Source of the DNA: Candidatus Methanoplasma glyptotermitis
Lineage (GTDB): Archaea > Thermoplasmatota > Thermoplasmata > Methanomassiliicoccales > Methanomethylophilaceae
Assembly (NCBI GenBank): GCA_031267895.1
Contig: JAIRYF010000068.1
Location: 1-44,312, forward strand
DNA: 44,312 nt
Direction of reading: 5' to 3'
A program made the translations under genes and the position numbers. This document shows positions 24,557 through 32,351 of this stretch, piece after piece (the stretch's first letter is position 1; each line of letters starts with the position of its first letter). The notes beneath the pieces are model-generated. The model was not told where the DNA came from. It searched no databases and saw nothing but the letters and a program-made list of their open reading frames with translations.

Positions 24557-25300
24557 ATGCAGATGACAGACAGCGGGAGAACGTGTACCGTAATACTTCC
24601 GACATACAACGAAGAAAAAAACATAGCGGGGATGGTTACGCTTCTCCGCGAGATGTATCCGGATTTCCGTATACTGATAATGGATGACGGTTCCGCAGAC
24701 AGATCCAAAGAGCTCGTTGATGCTCTGGGTTATGACAATGTGGTATTCTTTGTCAGAGATCCGGACGACAGGGGCCTGACGGCAAGCGTCTGCCAAGGGA
24801 TAACCGAAACGAACACGGATTATTTCATCTGCATGGATTCCGATTTCCAGCACCCTCTTTCGTCTGTCGGACAGATATACGGCAGTCTTGAAGACGGGTA
24901 CGATCTCTGTATCGGAGTGAGAAGGTCCCGCAAAGTCCTAGGTCTCAAAAGAAGTCTTGGATCATGGATATTCCAGATCATGGCATCAGCCGTGCTGTTC
25001 TTCCGCGGCAAAAAGAGATCTGCGGACATAATGAGCGGATTTTTCGGCGGAAGGACGGAGGTGTTCTCCGAGGTTATAAGGGATCACGGCGGCCGATTTG
25101 AGATGCCCGGGTTTAAGGTTCTCTTTGATCTTATGAAATATTCGCCGGACGGCATAAACATCGGGGAAGTATCTTACGAATTCGGAGAAAGGCGGGAAGG
25201 AGAATCAAAGATCAATCCGAAAGTGGTGAAGTCCGCACTGAGACAGATGGGTGTGATCGGCCGTTTCCTTGCAAGGATCTACGGTGCAGTGAAGAAGTGA
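24557..25300 (+). CDS. GT2 glycosyltransferase, polyprenyl-phosphate mannosyl/glucosyl type
   Basis: A 247-residue GT-A inverting enzyme similar to dolichol-phosphate mannose synthase. It contains CTVILPTYNEEKNIAGMVTL, LIMDDGSADRSKELV, the DxD region YFICMDSDFQHPLSSV, and GESKINPKVV before a final helix; no C-terminal membrane domain is present, so it is the soluble DPM1-like form. It would make the polyprenyl-P-sugar used by the GT-C enzymes in this locus. ATG 24557 is chosen over GTG 24539; ATG 24563 is also possible. Its stop is convergent with the heptose gene cluster. Confidence 0.82.
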   Translation: MQMTDSGRTCTVILPTYNEEKNIAGMVTLLREMYPDFRILIMDDGSADRSKELVDALGYDNVVFFVRDPDDRGLTASVCQGITETNTDYFICMDSDFQHPLSSVGQIYGSLEDGYDLCIGVRRSRKVLGLKRSLGSWIFQIMASAVLFFRGKKRSADIMSGFFGGRTEVFSEVIRDHGGRFEMPGFKVLFDLMKYSPDGINIGEVSYEFGERREGESKINPKVVKSALRQMGVIGRFLARIYGAVKK

Positions 25301-25301
25301 A

Positions 25302-26333
25302 TCATCCGCCGAGTATCTCTTCCACGGTGTCGGCGAACGTCTTTTTCTCCGATACTCTATATGTTTTCATACCGAGTCTTTTTCCGAACTCGATATCTTT
25401 GTCGTTGTCGCCTATCATCACGGACACAGCAGGATTGATGTTATGTTTCAGTATAGCCGCTATGCCCATGCCGGTCTCCGGTTTCCTGCAGCCACAGCCG
25501 TCGTCCGGATGATGGGGGCAGAAAAATATATCGTCTATCCTGCCGCCTTCGGTCTCTATTTCGCTTATCAGTCTGCTGTGTATGGCATCCAGAATATCTT
25601 TGTCAAGTATTCCTCTCGCAATTCCCGACTGATTTGTAACCAATATGACAAGATATCCCGCATCCTTGAGTTTAGATATCGCTTTCGGAACTCCGGGCAG
25701 CAGTCTGATTTTTTCCGGATCGTTGCAGTACGGAACATCCTTCACTATTGTGTCGTCCCTGTCCACGAATATCGCTTTCTGTCCGAACATCTCTCTTTCG
25801 ACTATACCGCAGACAGCGTGGCACGCCGCCAGGTACCCCTCCTGTATTCTTGGGGTCTCCCTTGTGGGTATGATCACACCAAGATCTGCCATATCTTTAA
25901 GGACACCGCCGTCCCCGGTGAATGATATTGTAACTGCGCCCTTTCTTTTGGCGGCCTCGATTGCTAATATTACATTCCTGGAGTTCCCGGATGTGCTGAG
26001 TCCTACCGCGACATCCCCGCTGCGGCATATAGCCTCGATCTGTCTGTGGAATACCATATCGTAGGTGTAGTCGTTGCCTATTGCGGTAACCGGAGCTATG
26101 TTGGACAGGCAGACTCCGGCCATCGGAGGCCTGTGGAACGCATATTTGCCGGAGAATTCCGCAGCTATGTGCTGGGCATCGGCCGACGACCCTCCGTTAC
26201 CCATGAATATTATCTGCCCGCCGTTCCTGACAGACTTGAGAATCATATCCGCGGCGGCTCTTATATCCAATGGGTCAATGGCAGATATGACGGAGGAACT
26301 TCTCCTCAGTTCCGCGGCTATGAGATCATTCAT
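25302..26333 (-). CDS. GmhA-GmhB fusion: sedoheptulose-7-P isomerase and heptose bisphosphatase
   Basis: A 343-residue two-domain enzyme. Residues 1-185 are a SIS isomerase, GmhA type (FMGNGGSSADAQHIAAEFSG at ~44-63, GLSTSGNSRNVI at ~110), converting sedoheptulose 7-phosphate to D-glycero-D-manno-heptose 7-phosphate. Residues ~187-343 are an HAD phosphatase, GmhB type, with catalytic FVDRDDTIVKD, the LVTNQSGIARG loop and the zinc motif CPHHPDDGCGCRKPE, removing the 7-phosphate. The two steps flank the kinase step made by the adjacent hddA. The fusion is seen directly in one uninterrupted frame. It overlaps hddA by eight bases and is last of the three-gene heptose operon. Confidence 0.9.
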   Translation of the reverse strand: MNDLIAAELRRSSSVISAIDPLDIRAAADMILKSVRNGGQIIFMGNGGSSADAQHIAAEFSGKYAFHRPPMAGVCLSNIAPVTAIGNDYTYDMVFHRQIEAICRSGDVAVGLSTSGNSRNVILAIEAAKRKGAVTISFTGDGGVLKDMADLGVIIPTRETPRIQEGYLAACHAVCGIVEREMFGQKAIFVDRDDTIVKDVPYCNDPEKIRLLPGVPKAISKLKDAGYLVILVTNQSGIARGILDKDILDAIHSRLISEIETEGGRIDDIFFCPHHPDDGCGCRKPETGMGIAAILKHNINPAVSVMIGDNDKDIEFGKRLGMKTYRVSEKKTFADTVEEILGG

Positions 26334-27339
26334 AATTGATTCTCCAGGATGTAACTCCGTTTGGATCGAACATAAAGTCGGTTATCACAGCCCCTTGCTT
26401 CTGCAATTCCTGTGCCACCCGTGCTTTTGCATCATATCTGCAAATGAAATACATAAATCCTCCTCCGCCTGCCCCGGATACCTTGCCGCCTATGGCTCCG
26501 TTTGCCATCGCCGTTTCGTAAAGGCTGTTGATGTTATTGTTTGATATGTTATCGGAAAATTGTTTCTTGTACTGCCATGATTCGTCGAGGAGCAGACCTG
26601 CCGATTCTATGTCTCCCTTCCGAACGGCCTCGCAGATCTCCCTCGCCAATCTTTTCGATTCATCCAGTGCCTTTTCGTTTGAACCTCTTTTGAAGGCTTT
26701 GATCTGAGTATCTATTATCTCGGCAGATTCCCTGGAGATCCCTGTGTAACACAGCAGCGACCTGCACTGCAGTTCATTTGACACATCGCTGCGCACTTTT
26801 ACCGGATTGACTTTTACTCCATTCGAATCCATCTCCATAAGATTGAATCCGCCGAATGCGGCCGCATACTGATCCTGTTTTCCTCCTTTCAGACCTATAT
26901 CCACTCTCTCGAGATGATATGCCAGTCCTGCGATCTCGTCGGATGACATCTCTTCCCCCAGCCAGTTGGCCACGGCAGATATCAGTGCTACCATCATGGT
27001 CGATGACCCTCCGAGGCCGGACCCGGCGGGCGCATCGGACTGTATCATCATATCGAATCCGTCCGCGATTCCGAAGTGGTTGGCAACTGCCTTGATGAGG
27101 TCCAGATTCCCGTCCAGTTTCAGAGGACCCCCGTCAAGCGGTGCCTGATACCTTCCGTAGTACAACGAGTGCACGGACATGAGTTTGTCCTCCCGCGGAG
27201 TCAGTGTGCAGTATGCATATTTATTGATGGTCGTGTTGAACACGCATCCTCCCTTCTCTGATGCGTAAGGATCCACATCGGTGCCTCCTCCCGCAATGCC
27301 TATCCTCAGCGGTGCCCTCGATCTTATGTACCGAACCAT
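26326..27339 (-). CDS. hddA: D-glycero-D-manno-heptose 7-phosphate kinase
   Basis: A 337-residue GHMP kinase that phosphorylates heptose 7-phosphate at C1 to give the alpha-1,7-bisphosphate. SRAPLRIGIAGGGTDVDPYA (~6-25) is the sugar-binding N-terminus, PAGSGLGGSSTMMVALIS (~104) the ATP loop, and GGKVSGAGGGGFMYFIC (~285) the third GHMP motif. Length and the DVDPYA/GGKQDQYAAAFGG motifs match HddA. It lies one base after hddC and overlaps gmhAB. Confidence 0.9.
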   Translation of the reverse strand: MVRYIRSRAPLRIGIAGGGTDVDPYASEKGGCVFNTTINKYAYCTLTPREDKLMSVHSLYYGRYQAPLDGGPLKLDGNLDLIKAVANHFGIADGFDMMIQSDAPAGSGLGGSSTMMVALISAVANWLGEEMSSDEIAGLAYHLERVDIGLKGGKQDQYAAAFGGFNLMEMDSNGVKVNPVKVRSDVSNELQCRSLLCYTGISRESAEIIDTQIKAFKRGSNEKALDESKRLAREICEAVRKGDIESAGLLLDESWQYKKQFSDNISNNNINSLYETAMANGAIGGKVSGAGGGGFMYFICRYDAKARVAQELQKQGAVITDFMFDPNGVTSWRINYE

Positions 27340-27340
27340 A

Positions 27341-28378
27341 TCAGAACACCTTATTCTCCGCCATCTTACTGTCTGCTTTTATCACAGTCCCGTCTCCCAG
27401 CACGGAGTTTGTTATCTCGGCACCCGGATATATTCTGCAGCCTTCGCCGATGATGCTGTTCTCTACTCTTGCCGAATTTATGTCGCACCCCCTCATTATG
27501 AGAGAGTTGGTTATTCTGCTTTCCCTCACAGAACAGCCGTCCAGCACGACGGCCGCCGTTGCTTCAGATCCCGTGATGCTTGATCCTGTCCCCAAAAAGA
27601 ATGGTTTCTTTATCTCGGTTGACTCCGTCGATTTGCCGCCCCAGCTGAGATCGTCGTAAAGTTTCGTGGCCATCGCGAGGTTGACACCCAAAAGGTCCGA
27701 GGGACGGCCTACGTCTCTCCACAGGCCTTTCAGCATGAATCCCTGTATCCTGTCTCCGCGGTCCATGAGTTTCGGGATAAGATCTTTTGAGAGGTCATAG
27801 AACGTGTCAGGAGGTATGTCTGCTGCGACTGATCTGTTTACTACATAGACTCCTGCGTTGGCCAGGTCCGAAAATACTTCTTCTTGTTTCGGTTTCTCTT
27901 TGAATTCGAGGATCCTGCCGCTGTCATCCAGTCTCGCTATTCCGAACTCGCAGGGATTTCCGACGGATGTCAGAGACATTGTCACGCTTGCACCGGTCAG
28001 GCAATGCACATCCGTCTGGTCTTCTATCGATATGTCCGCGAATACATCCCCGTTGGCGGCGATGAAGACTTCGTCCAGCCGATTCTCTGCCTGTTTTATT
28101 GCACCGGCGGTGCCAAGCGGTTTGTCTTCGTATGAGTACTCTATGTTCAGATCCAGATCCGAACCATCGCCTATCACATCGGCGAGTATCGAGGACCTGT
28201 ACCCGCATGCCATGATGATATTTTCTATCCCTGCTTCTGCCAGAGATTCGATAAGGTACCTAAGACATGGTTTATCGAGAACCGGCAGGACCGGTTTTGG
28301 TTTGTATTTCGTCAGAGGCATAAGCCTTGTACCTTTGCCTCCGACCATTATGACGGCCTGTTTTACTTTGATTCCCAT
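27341..28378 (-). CDS. hddC: D-glycero-D-manno-heptose 1-phosphate guanylyltransferase
   Basis: A 345-residue nucleotidyltransferase predicted to join heptose 1-phosphate and GTP to GDP-heptose. Residues ~7-30 hold the GGKGTRLMPLTKYKPKPVLP signature. A metal-binding Asp lies in FIAANGDVFADI (~105). The C-terminal third is a left-handed hexapeptide-repeat domain (from about 250). ATG 28378 follows AGAAGG at seven bases and is preferred to 28396. By itself it could be a mannose- or glucose-1-phosphate nucleotidyltransferase; the adjacent hddA and gmhAB make the heptose role likely. Confidence 0.82.
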   Translation of the reverse strand: MGIKVKQAVIMVGGKGTRLMPLTKYKPKPVLPVLDKPCLRYLIESLAEAGIENIIMACGYRSSILADVIGDGSDLDLNIEYSYEDKPLGTAGAIKQAENRLDEVFIAANGDVFADISIEDQTDVHCLTGASVTMSLTSVGNPCEFGIARLDDSGRILEFKEKPKQEEVFSDLANAGVYVVNRSVAADIPPDTFYDLSKDLIPKLMDRGDRIQGFMLKGLWRDVGRPSDLLGVNLAMATKLYDDLSWGGKSTESTEIKKPFFLGTGSSITGSEATAAVVLDGCSVRESRITNSLIMRGCDINSARVENSIIGEGCRIYPGAEITNSVLGDGTVIKADSKMAENKVF

Positions 28379-28415
28379 CTGCCGACCTTCTGCCAAACTT
28401 TATCATGAGGTGGTA

Positions 28416-29291
28416 TTAAAACTCGCCGTCGACCTTCACGACATTCGATCCCAGCCTCACCCCGGCGGATCTTGCCACAGGATCGCACTTTGCCTTCATG
28501 AGATATGCCACGGGAACTCCTGTGTTGACATCGGAAAGCGATTCATAGTTGGCCATGCCTTTCGCGATTATCAGATCCGCCCTGCGGATTTCTTCTCTGA
28601 GGTCATCGCCTATAATATCCATGTCTATTCCTATTGCGAACCCGCCCGTCGTCAGCAGCCTGTTGACATCCTTGTCGATACCGATTCTCAGTGCGTCATC
28701 GACAGATACATCGTTCAGTATGGGTTCTCCCTTCACGACTCCGACAATCCTCTTCCCGAGATGTTTTATTTCCTTAATCAGAAGTCTGTCGAACTGTACC
28801 TCGCCGCAGTTATCGAAGATGTACACCACAGAGGAAGATTTCCGGACGAGATCCCGGAGTATGCAGGTGTCGTTGTGTTCGATGTCCTGATCCATAAGTT
28901 TCGGAAACATCTCCATGAACTCGTCAGGGTCGTCTATGGCTATTCCCGACCCGAAGTCCATTATATTCCCGATTATCGATATCTTTACTGCCGCCGCAAA
29001 GGGGTCCGGCGATTCGCTTATGATTTTTTCCAAATCTCCGATGTATCTGCCCGCGATGCCGTCAGCGCGTATTTTGAGTTCTGCGTATGGGTCTCTCACA
29101 CCCATCGCGCGGTACGCGCTCCTGTGGACAAGCGTGGCGATTTTTGCGGAGTTCTCTTCGAAAGAAATACTATCGGCATATGTTCTGAGCGCCGCCTGCG
29201 CAGCCTTCTTTTCGCTCCCGTTGTTTGCCAGTTTCGATTGGAAAAGTACCCTTTTCAGAAGGCACGGAACACAGTCTGGATGAACATTCAC
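28416..29291 (-). CDS. DUF89/ARMT1-like damage-control phosphatase
   Basis: A 291-residue member of the archaeal COG1578 group. The N-terminal CVPCLLKRVLF supplies a Cys pair. The metal site is formed by SSVVYIFDNCGEVQFDRLLI (~140-159) and the conserved VVKGEPILNDVSVDDA (~175), with IIAKGMANYE near 240. Relatives are metal-dependent phosphatases that remove damaged sugar or metabolite phosphates. The start is GTG 29291, with no strong SD. It lies upstream of the heptose operon on the same strand (37-bp gap), so it may be cotranscribed and remove misplaced sugar phosphates; this is inference. Confidence 0.82.
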   Translation of the reverse strand: MNVHPDCVPCLLKRVLFQSKLANNGSEKKAAQAALRTYADSISFEENSAKIATLVHRSAYRAMGVRDPYAELKIRADGIAGRYIGDLEKIISESPDPFAAAVKISIIGNIMDFGSGIAIDDPDEFMEMFPKLMDQDIEHNDTCILRDLVRKSSSVVYIFDNCGEVQFDRLLIKEIKHLGKRIVGVVKGEPILNDVSVDDALRIGIDKDVNRLLTTGGFAIGIDMDIIGDDLREEIRRADLIIAKGMANYESLSDVNTGVPVAYLMKAKCDPVARSAGVRLGSNVVKVDGEF

Positions 29292-29821
29292 ATCTCTGCC
29301 ATGCGTATCGTATGAGATAACCGTTTCGCCGAAGATCGAGAATTATGCCGATTCTTTTCGAGAAGAACACTGGGCCGGCAGTCTTCTCCATTATTCAGCA
29401 ATATTCTCCGACATAAGAAATTGTAACGTCCTTTCCTTGGAGGTTTAGGAGAATCAGCCAGATATGGCTTTGTGCCTATGTTGGTTAAATCTGCGCAGTC
29501 AGTACGCCGATCTCCCATACCACTGTTGTTTCCTGGGTTACTTATGATGCTTAATCCATCCTTCTTCGATAAACCCCAACAATATGTATACTCGGCCTTT
29601 ATTGACTTGTGTTTATTTTTTGGATATCCAGATATTTTGGGATTCTGCTCCCGTCATCGTTGCGGCGCACCAGTATGGCACAGTCGCTAGGATAGTCCTT
29701 CTTTGTGAATGGACCACAAACGATCGTTTTGCGCGGAGTGTGTGAAAAATAACTTGGCACACATACCGAATTCGATTGCCCGACCCTTCCGTTTATATAC
29801 AGGAAAAAGCATCGCCCGGCC
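29292..29821. other. 530-bp region without a clear gene
   Basis: No convincing gene. On the minus strand a 74-codon frame ending at 29599 includes DYPSDCAILVRRNDDGSRIP, which resembles a short piece of a UvrD-type helicase, but stops follow and no helicase motif is found nearby, so it could be a relic or chance. The right end carries the TATA box of the zinc-ribbon/aEF1-beta genes. No structured RNA was recognised by eye. Confidence 0.35.
29792..29799 (+). promoter_or_regulatory. TATA box of the zinc-ribbon/aEF1-beta operon
   Basis: TTTATATA, about 26-30 nt before ATG 29822, with no Shine-Dalgarno between. This spacing predicts a leaderless transcript. Confidence 0.65.
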
Positions 29822-29989
29822 ATGGCGAAGGATAAGATCTGCTCCTCGTGCGGGAAGAGACTGATCGGTCACGGCAACACAACGTTCAAGTGCCCTAAGT
29901 GCGGAGTGTCCGAGATAGGGAGATGCGACCAGTGCCGCGACCAGAGTGTCTCCTATGAATGCAAGAACTGCGGGTTCGTCGGGCCGTGA
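29822..29989 (+). CDS. double zinc-ribbon protein, translation-linked
   Basis: A 55-residue protein. Four C-x2-C pairs (CSSC at ~7, CPKC at ~24, CDQC at ~35, CKNC at ~47) make two zinc ribbons and almost no other fold. It matches the small archaeal zinc-ribbon RNA-binding proteins (COG2888), which are typically encoded beside aEF1-beta, as here (9-bp gap). The role in translation is from family knowledge; the RNA bound is unknown. Confidence 0.85.
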   Translation: MAKDKICSSCGKRLIGHGNTTFKCPKCGVSEIGRCDQCRDQSVSYECKNCGFVGP

Positions 29990-29998
29990 GGTGCTGAC

Positions 29999-30268
29999 AT
30001 GGGACAGATAGTTGCATCATACGACCTCATGCCCGAGAACACGGATGTTGACCTTGGTGGCGTTATTGAGGCCGTGCCGAGTGTCATTCCCAATGGCGTT
30101 AAAGTTCTTGAATCGAAGATTGAACCCGTGGCATTCGGCCTGAAGAAGGTTAATGTGGGGTTTATAATCGATGATGAAAGCGATAGTATCGGAGAAGACC
30201 TGGAGAAGGCACTCGCTTCCATACCTGGAATTGAGAATGTTGAATGCATATCCAGCACAGTTTACTGA
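29999..30268 (+). CDS. aef1b: archaeal elongation factor 1-beta
   Basis: An 89-residue nucleotide-exchange factor that reloads aEF1-alpha with GTP. It is a single ferredoxin-like domain: SYDLMPENTDVDLGGVIEAV near the start, EPVAFGLKKVNVGFIIDDE in the middle (the G-L-K binding loop) and EKALASIPGIENVECISSTV at the end. Length is standard for archaea. GAGGTG before ATG 29999 serves as SD and overlaps the stop of the zinc-ribbon gene. Confidence 0.94.
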   Translation: MGQIVASYDLMPENTDVDLGGVIEAVPSVIPNGVKVLESKIEPVAFGLKKVNVGFIIDDESDSIGEDLEKALASIPGIENVECISSTVY

Positions 30269-30283
30269 AAAATCGATCAATCT

Positions 30284-31330
30284 TTATCTACTGCTGTCTA
30301 AAAGAGAATTGTAGATGGCTAAGGTCTTCTCCCTGAAGTCGTTACCCAGAGTGTTGGTGAATTCCAACCCTTCGCCGATGAGTTCTTCCATGCGGGTTTG
30401 GTCTTTAAGGATTTTCTTTGCTTTTTCAGACATGTCTTCCTCGTTTATGCACGACACTGCTGCCACCATAACTTCTTTTGGAATATCTGCATCCTCAAAA
30501 TAAAGCACCGGCGTACCGCACATCTGAGCCTCCACCGTTGCAAGACCGAGTCCTTCGTGCGACGATGTGTTCAGGATCACTGAGCATTTATTGTAGAACA
30601 GGGCCATCTCGTCTTTTGTGATATCCTGAATGAAGGAGACCTTACCCTCTAACCCAGTGAATCTAATCTGTTCCAGCAGACTTTCTTTCATTGGACCCTT
30701 GCCGCATATGATCATTCTGTAGTCTCTGAGTTCACAATCAGTTGATACAGAGGCGAAGACTCTGATCGCAGCCGAGAAGTTCTTTCTCTTATTTATCGTG
30801 CCCATGCAACCTATTATGTGTTCTTTTTCAACACTATCAATCACCCGAAGGCCTTTTGGAACATGAATTACCACTTCCACCTTCTCTGGTGCTACGTTGT
30901 ATTTATGCAATATCTCTTCTTTCGTCTGCGGCGAAACCGCGACTATCTTGTCTGCAAAGACAATTGCTATCCATGCCGCGAGCCTCCATGTCAGGAACCA
31001 TTTCTTTGAGTTTTTTTCATCCTTTCCGACCACATGATGGAATGTCACTACTCTCTTGGCTCTGGTAAATGGAAAATATACTGAACAGTATTCAAACACT
31101 GCGTGCACTATATCAGCATCTTTCCTTCCCGCGAGGATTTTTCCCAGAGGATCAATCGCACCGGATCTCAGAGCATACCAAATTCCCTTTCTGATGGTTA
31201 TCTCGAAAGGTATGACATCTGTTTCGTTCCCTGTATCCGTGATAAGCTCCTCTATAAGATCGGCATATATGCCGACACCAGTTTTGGAACTGTCGTCCTC
31301 TGATTTGCTCCGTATAATCTGGATTTTCAT
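30284..31330 (-). CDS. GT4-family glycosyltransferase (copy B)
   Basis: A 348-residue GT-B enzyme. Motifs: ADIVHAVFEYCSVYFPF and RVVTFHHVVGKDEKN in the acceptor domain, HIIGCMGTINKRKNFSAAIR and MIICGKGPMKESLL in the donor domain, and SHEGLGLATVEAQMCGTPVL with E-x7-E. It is a close paralogue of 33758-34798. ATG 31330 lies one base after the stop of the exported-protein gene, so it is co-translated. It is the last gene of a four-gene glycan unit transcribed leftward from 34.8 kb. Confidence 0.87.
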   Translation of the reverse strand: MKIQIIRSKSEDDSSKTGVGIYADLIEELITDTGNETDVIPFEITIRKGIWYALRSGAIDPLGKILAGRKDADIVHAVFEYCSVYFPFTRAKRVVTFHHVVGKDEKNSKKWFLTWRLAAWIAIVFADKIVAVSPQTKEEILHKYNVAPEKVEVVIHVPKGLRVIDSVEKEHIIGCMGTINKRKNFSAAIRVFASVSTDCELRDYRMIICGKGPMKESLLEQIRFTGLEGKVSFIQDITKDEMALFYNKCSVILNTSSHEGLGLATVEAQMCGTPVLYFEDADIPKEVMVAAVSCINEEDMSEKAKKILKDQTRMEELIGEGLEFTNTLGNDFREKTLAIYNSLLDSSR

Positions 31331-31331
31331 A

Positions 31332-32351
31332 TCATGCCTTCCCGATGTTAAATGATCTGGCATACGTCACCAGAGGAGTTCCTATGCAGATGTAAATGCA
31401 AACGGTGCCACCCGTATCCTGTATCAGGCCACATGCCGTACCCATAGTGATGGTTCCTCTTTCTGTATGTATAAGTGAAGTTGAATAGTTTACCATCGAG
31501 CATACAGTCTGCGCCAGGGTTGGTGCGGCATCGGATGATGCATCGCCTCCGAATATGGCGATCATACCCTCGCCAGAGTGAAATTTTGTCAGAACCAGAG
31601 AGTCGTAACCATCCTTGGTATATCCAATCGAGATGTATTGTTCAAGGTAACGTGTGTTGATTCCGAAGGTGGTTATATTGTAGGAGATGCCAAGCGACGA
31701 TGCCACATCCGAATCCGGCGATGGGTCCGATGCATAGTTTATTTTTCCCGAGGCTATAACGCAGTCTGGCGACCCGAAGAATACTTCCCCATAGCCGTAC
31801 TGTTGGCTAAGGATACTCTCGCCCCTGCAGGCAACATAAGTCCCTATGATGTCGCCCAACCAATACAGTACACCGCCCCCTTTTAGCCAGTTTACGATGG
31901 GGCTGTCAGCCGTTCCGTTGTATATCGTATCTGGGAAAACGCCAGTCATCATAAGAAGTGCTGTGCGGTATGTTCCCGACTCGATTTCGTGAAGCAATGT
32001 CTCTTTTGTGTACTCTGCATTGACCACTGTGGTCTCCGGTGAATTTCTCAGTCTGAGTTCCGAGACCGTCAGCATTATCTTGTCTTCAAGATACTTATCC
32101 GAGTGATGTGCCGGATACTCTGGATCGTAATATATCAGCACCCTTTCAATGCTATATGTATCCACGCCGCCAAACAGTGAGGCCGTGTAAACGGATGATG
32201 CGTTCGTGTCCACCGAGTACCCTATGCTGCAGTCATCATTCCTCCAGGCATCCGCGCTGCTGTGGTACAGAGGAACATATGCCAGTATCTGTCCTGCAAG
32301 TATGACTGCAATGATAGTCGCAAATATGGTCGCAAATATCCTTTTATCCAC
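31332..32351 (-). CDS. exported protein paired with GT-C (copy 2)
   Basis: A 339-residue protein with N-terminal anchor/signal (FATIFATIIAVILAGQILAY) and an extracellular body. Conserved with copy 1 (17574-18590): LLMMTGVFPDTIYNG, NWLKGGGVLYWLGDIIGTY, GEGMIAIFGG and GTITMGTACG, suggesting a GATase1-like Rossmann domain of unknown chemistry plus a C-terminal beta domain. It overlaps the preceding GT-C gene by eight bases and is followed after one base by a GT4 gene. It probably works with these transferases at the outer membrane face. Low-identity pairing with copy 1 shows an old duplication. Confidence 0.6.
   Translation of the reverse strand: MDKRIFATIFATIIAVILAGQILAYVPLYHSSADAWRNDDCSIGYSVDTNASSVYTASLFGGVDTYSIERVLIYYDPEYPAHHSDKYLEDKIMLTVSELRLRNSPETTVVNAEYTKETLLHEIESGTYRTALLMMTGVFPDTIYNGTADSPIVNWLKGGGVLYWLGDIIGTYVACRGESILSQQYGYGEVFFGSPDCVIASGKINYASDPSPDSDVASSLGISYNITTFGINTRYLEQYISIGYTKDGYDSLVLTKFHSGEGMIAIFGGDASSDAAPTLAQTVCSMVNYSTSLIHTERGTITMGTACGLIQDTGGTVCIYICIGTPLVTYARSFNIGKA

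Noticed and set aside
27858-29315. Long 485-codon frame on the plus strand
   Set aside because: It runs opposite hddC and the DUF89 gene, both well supported; no start signal or family resemblance.
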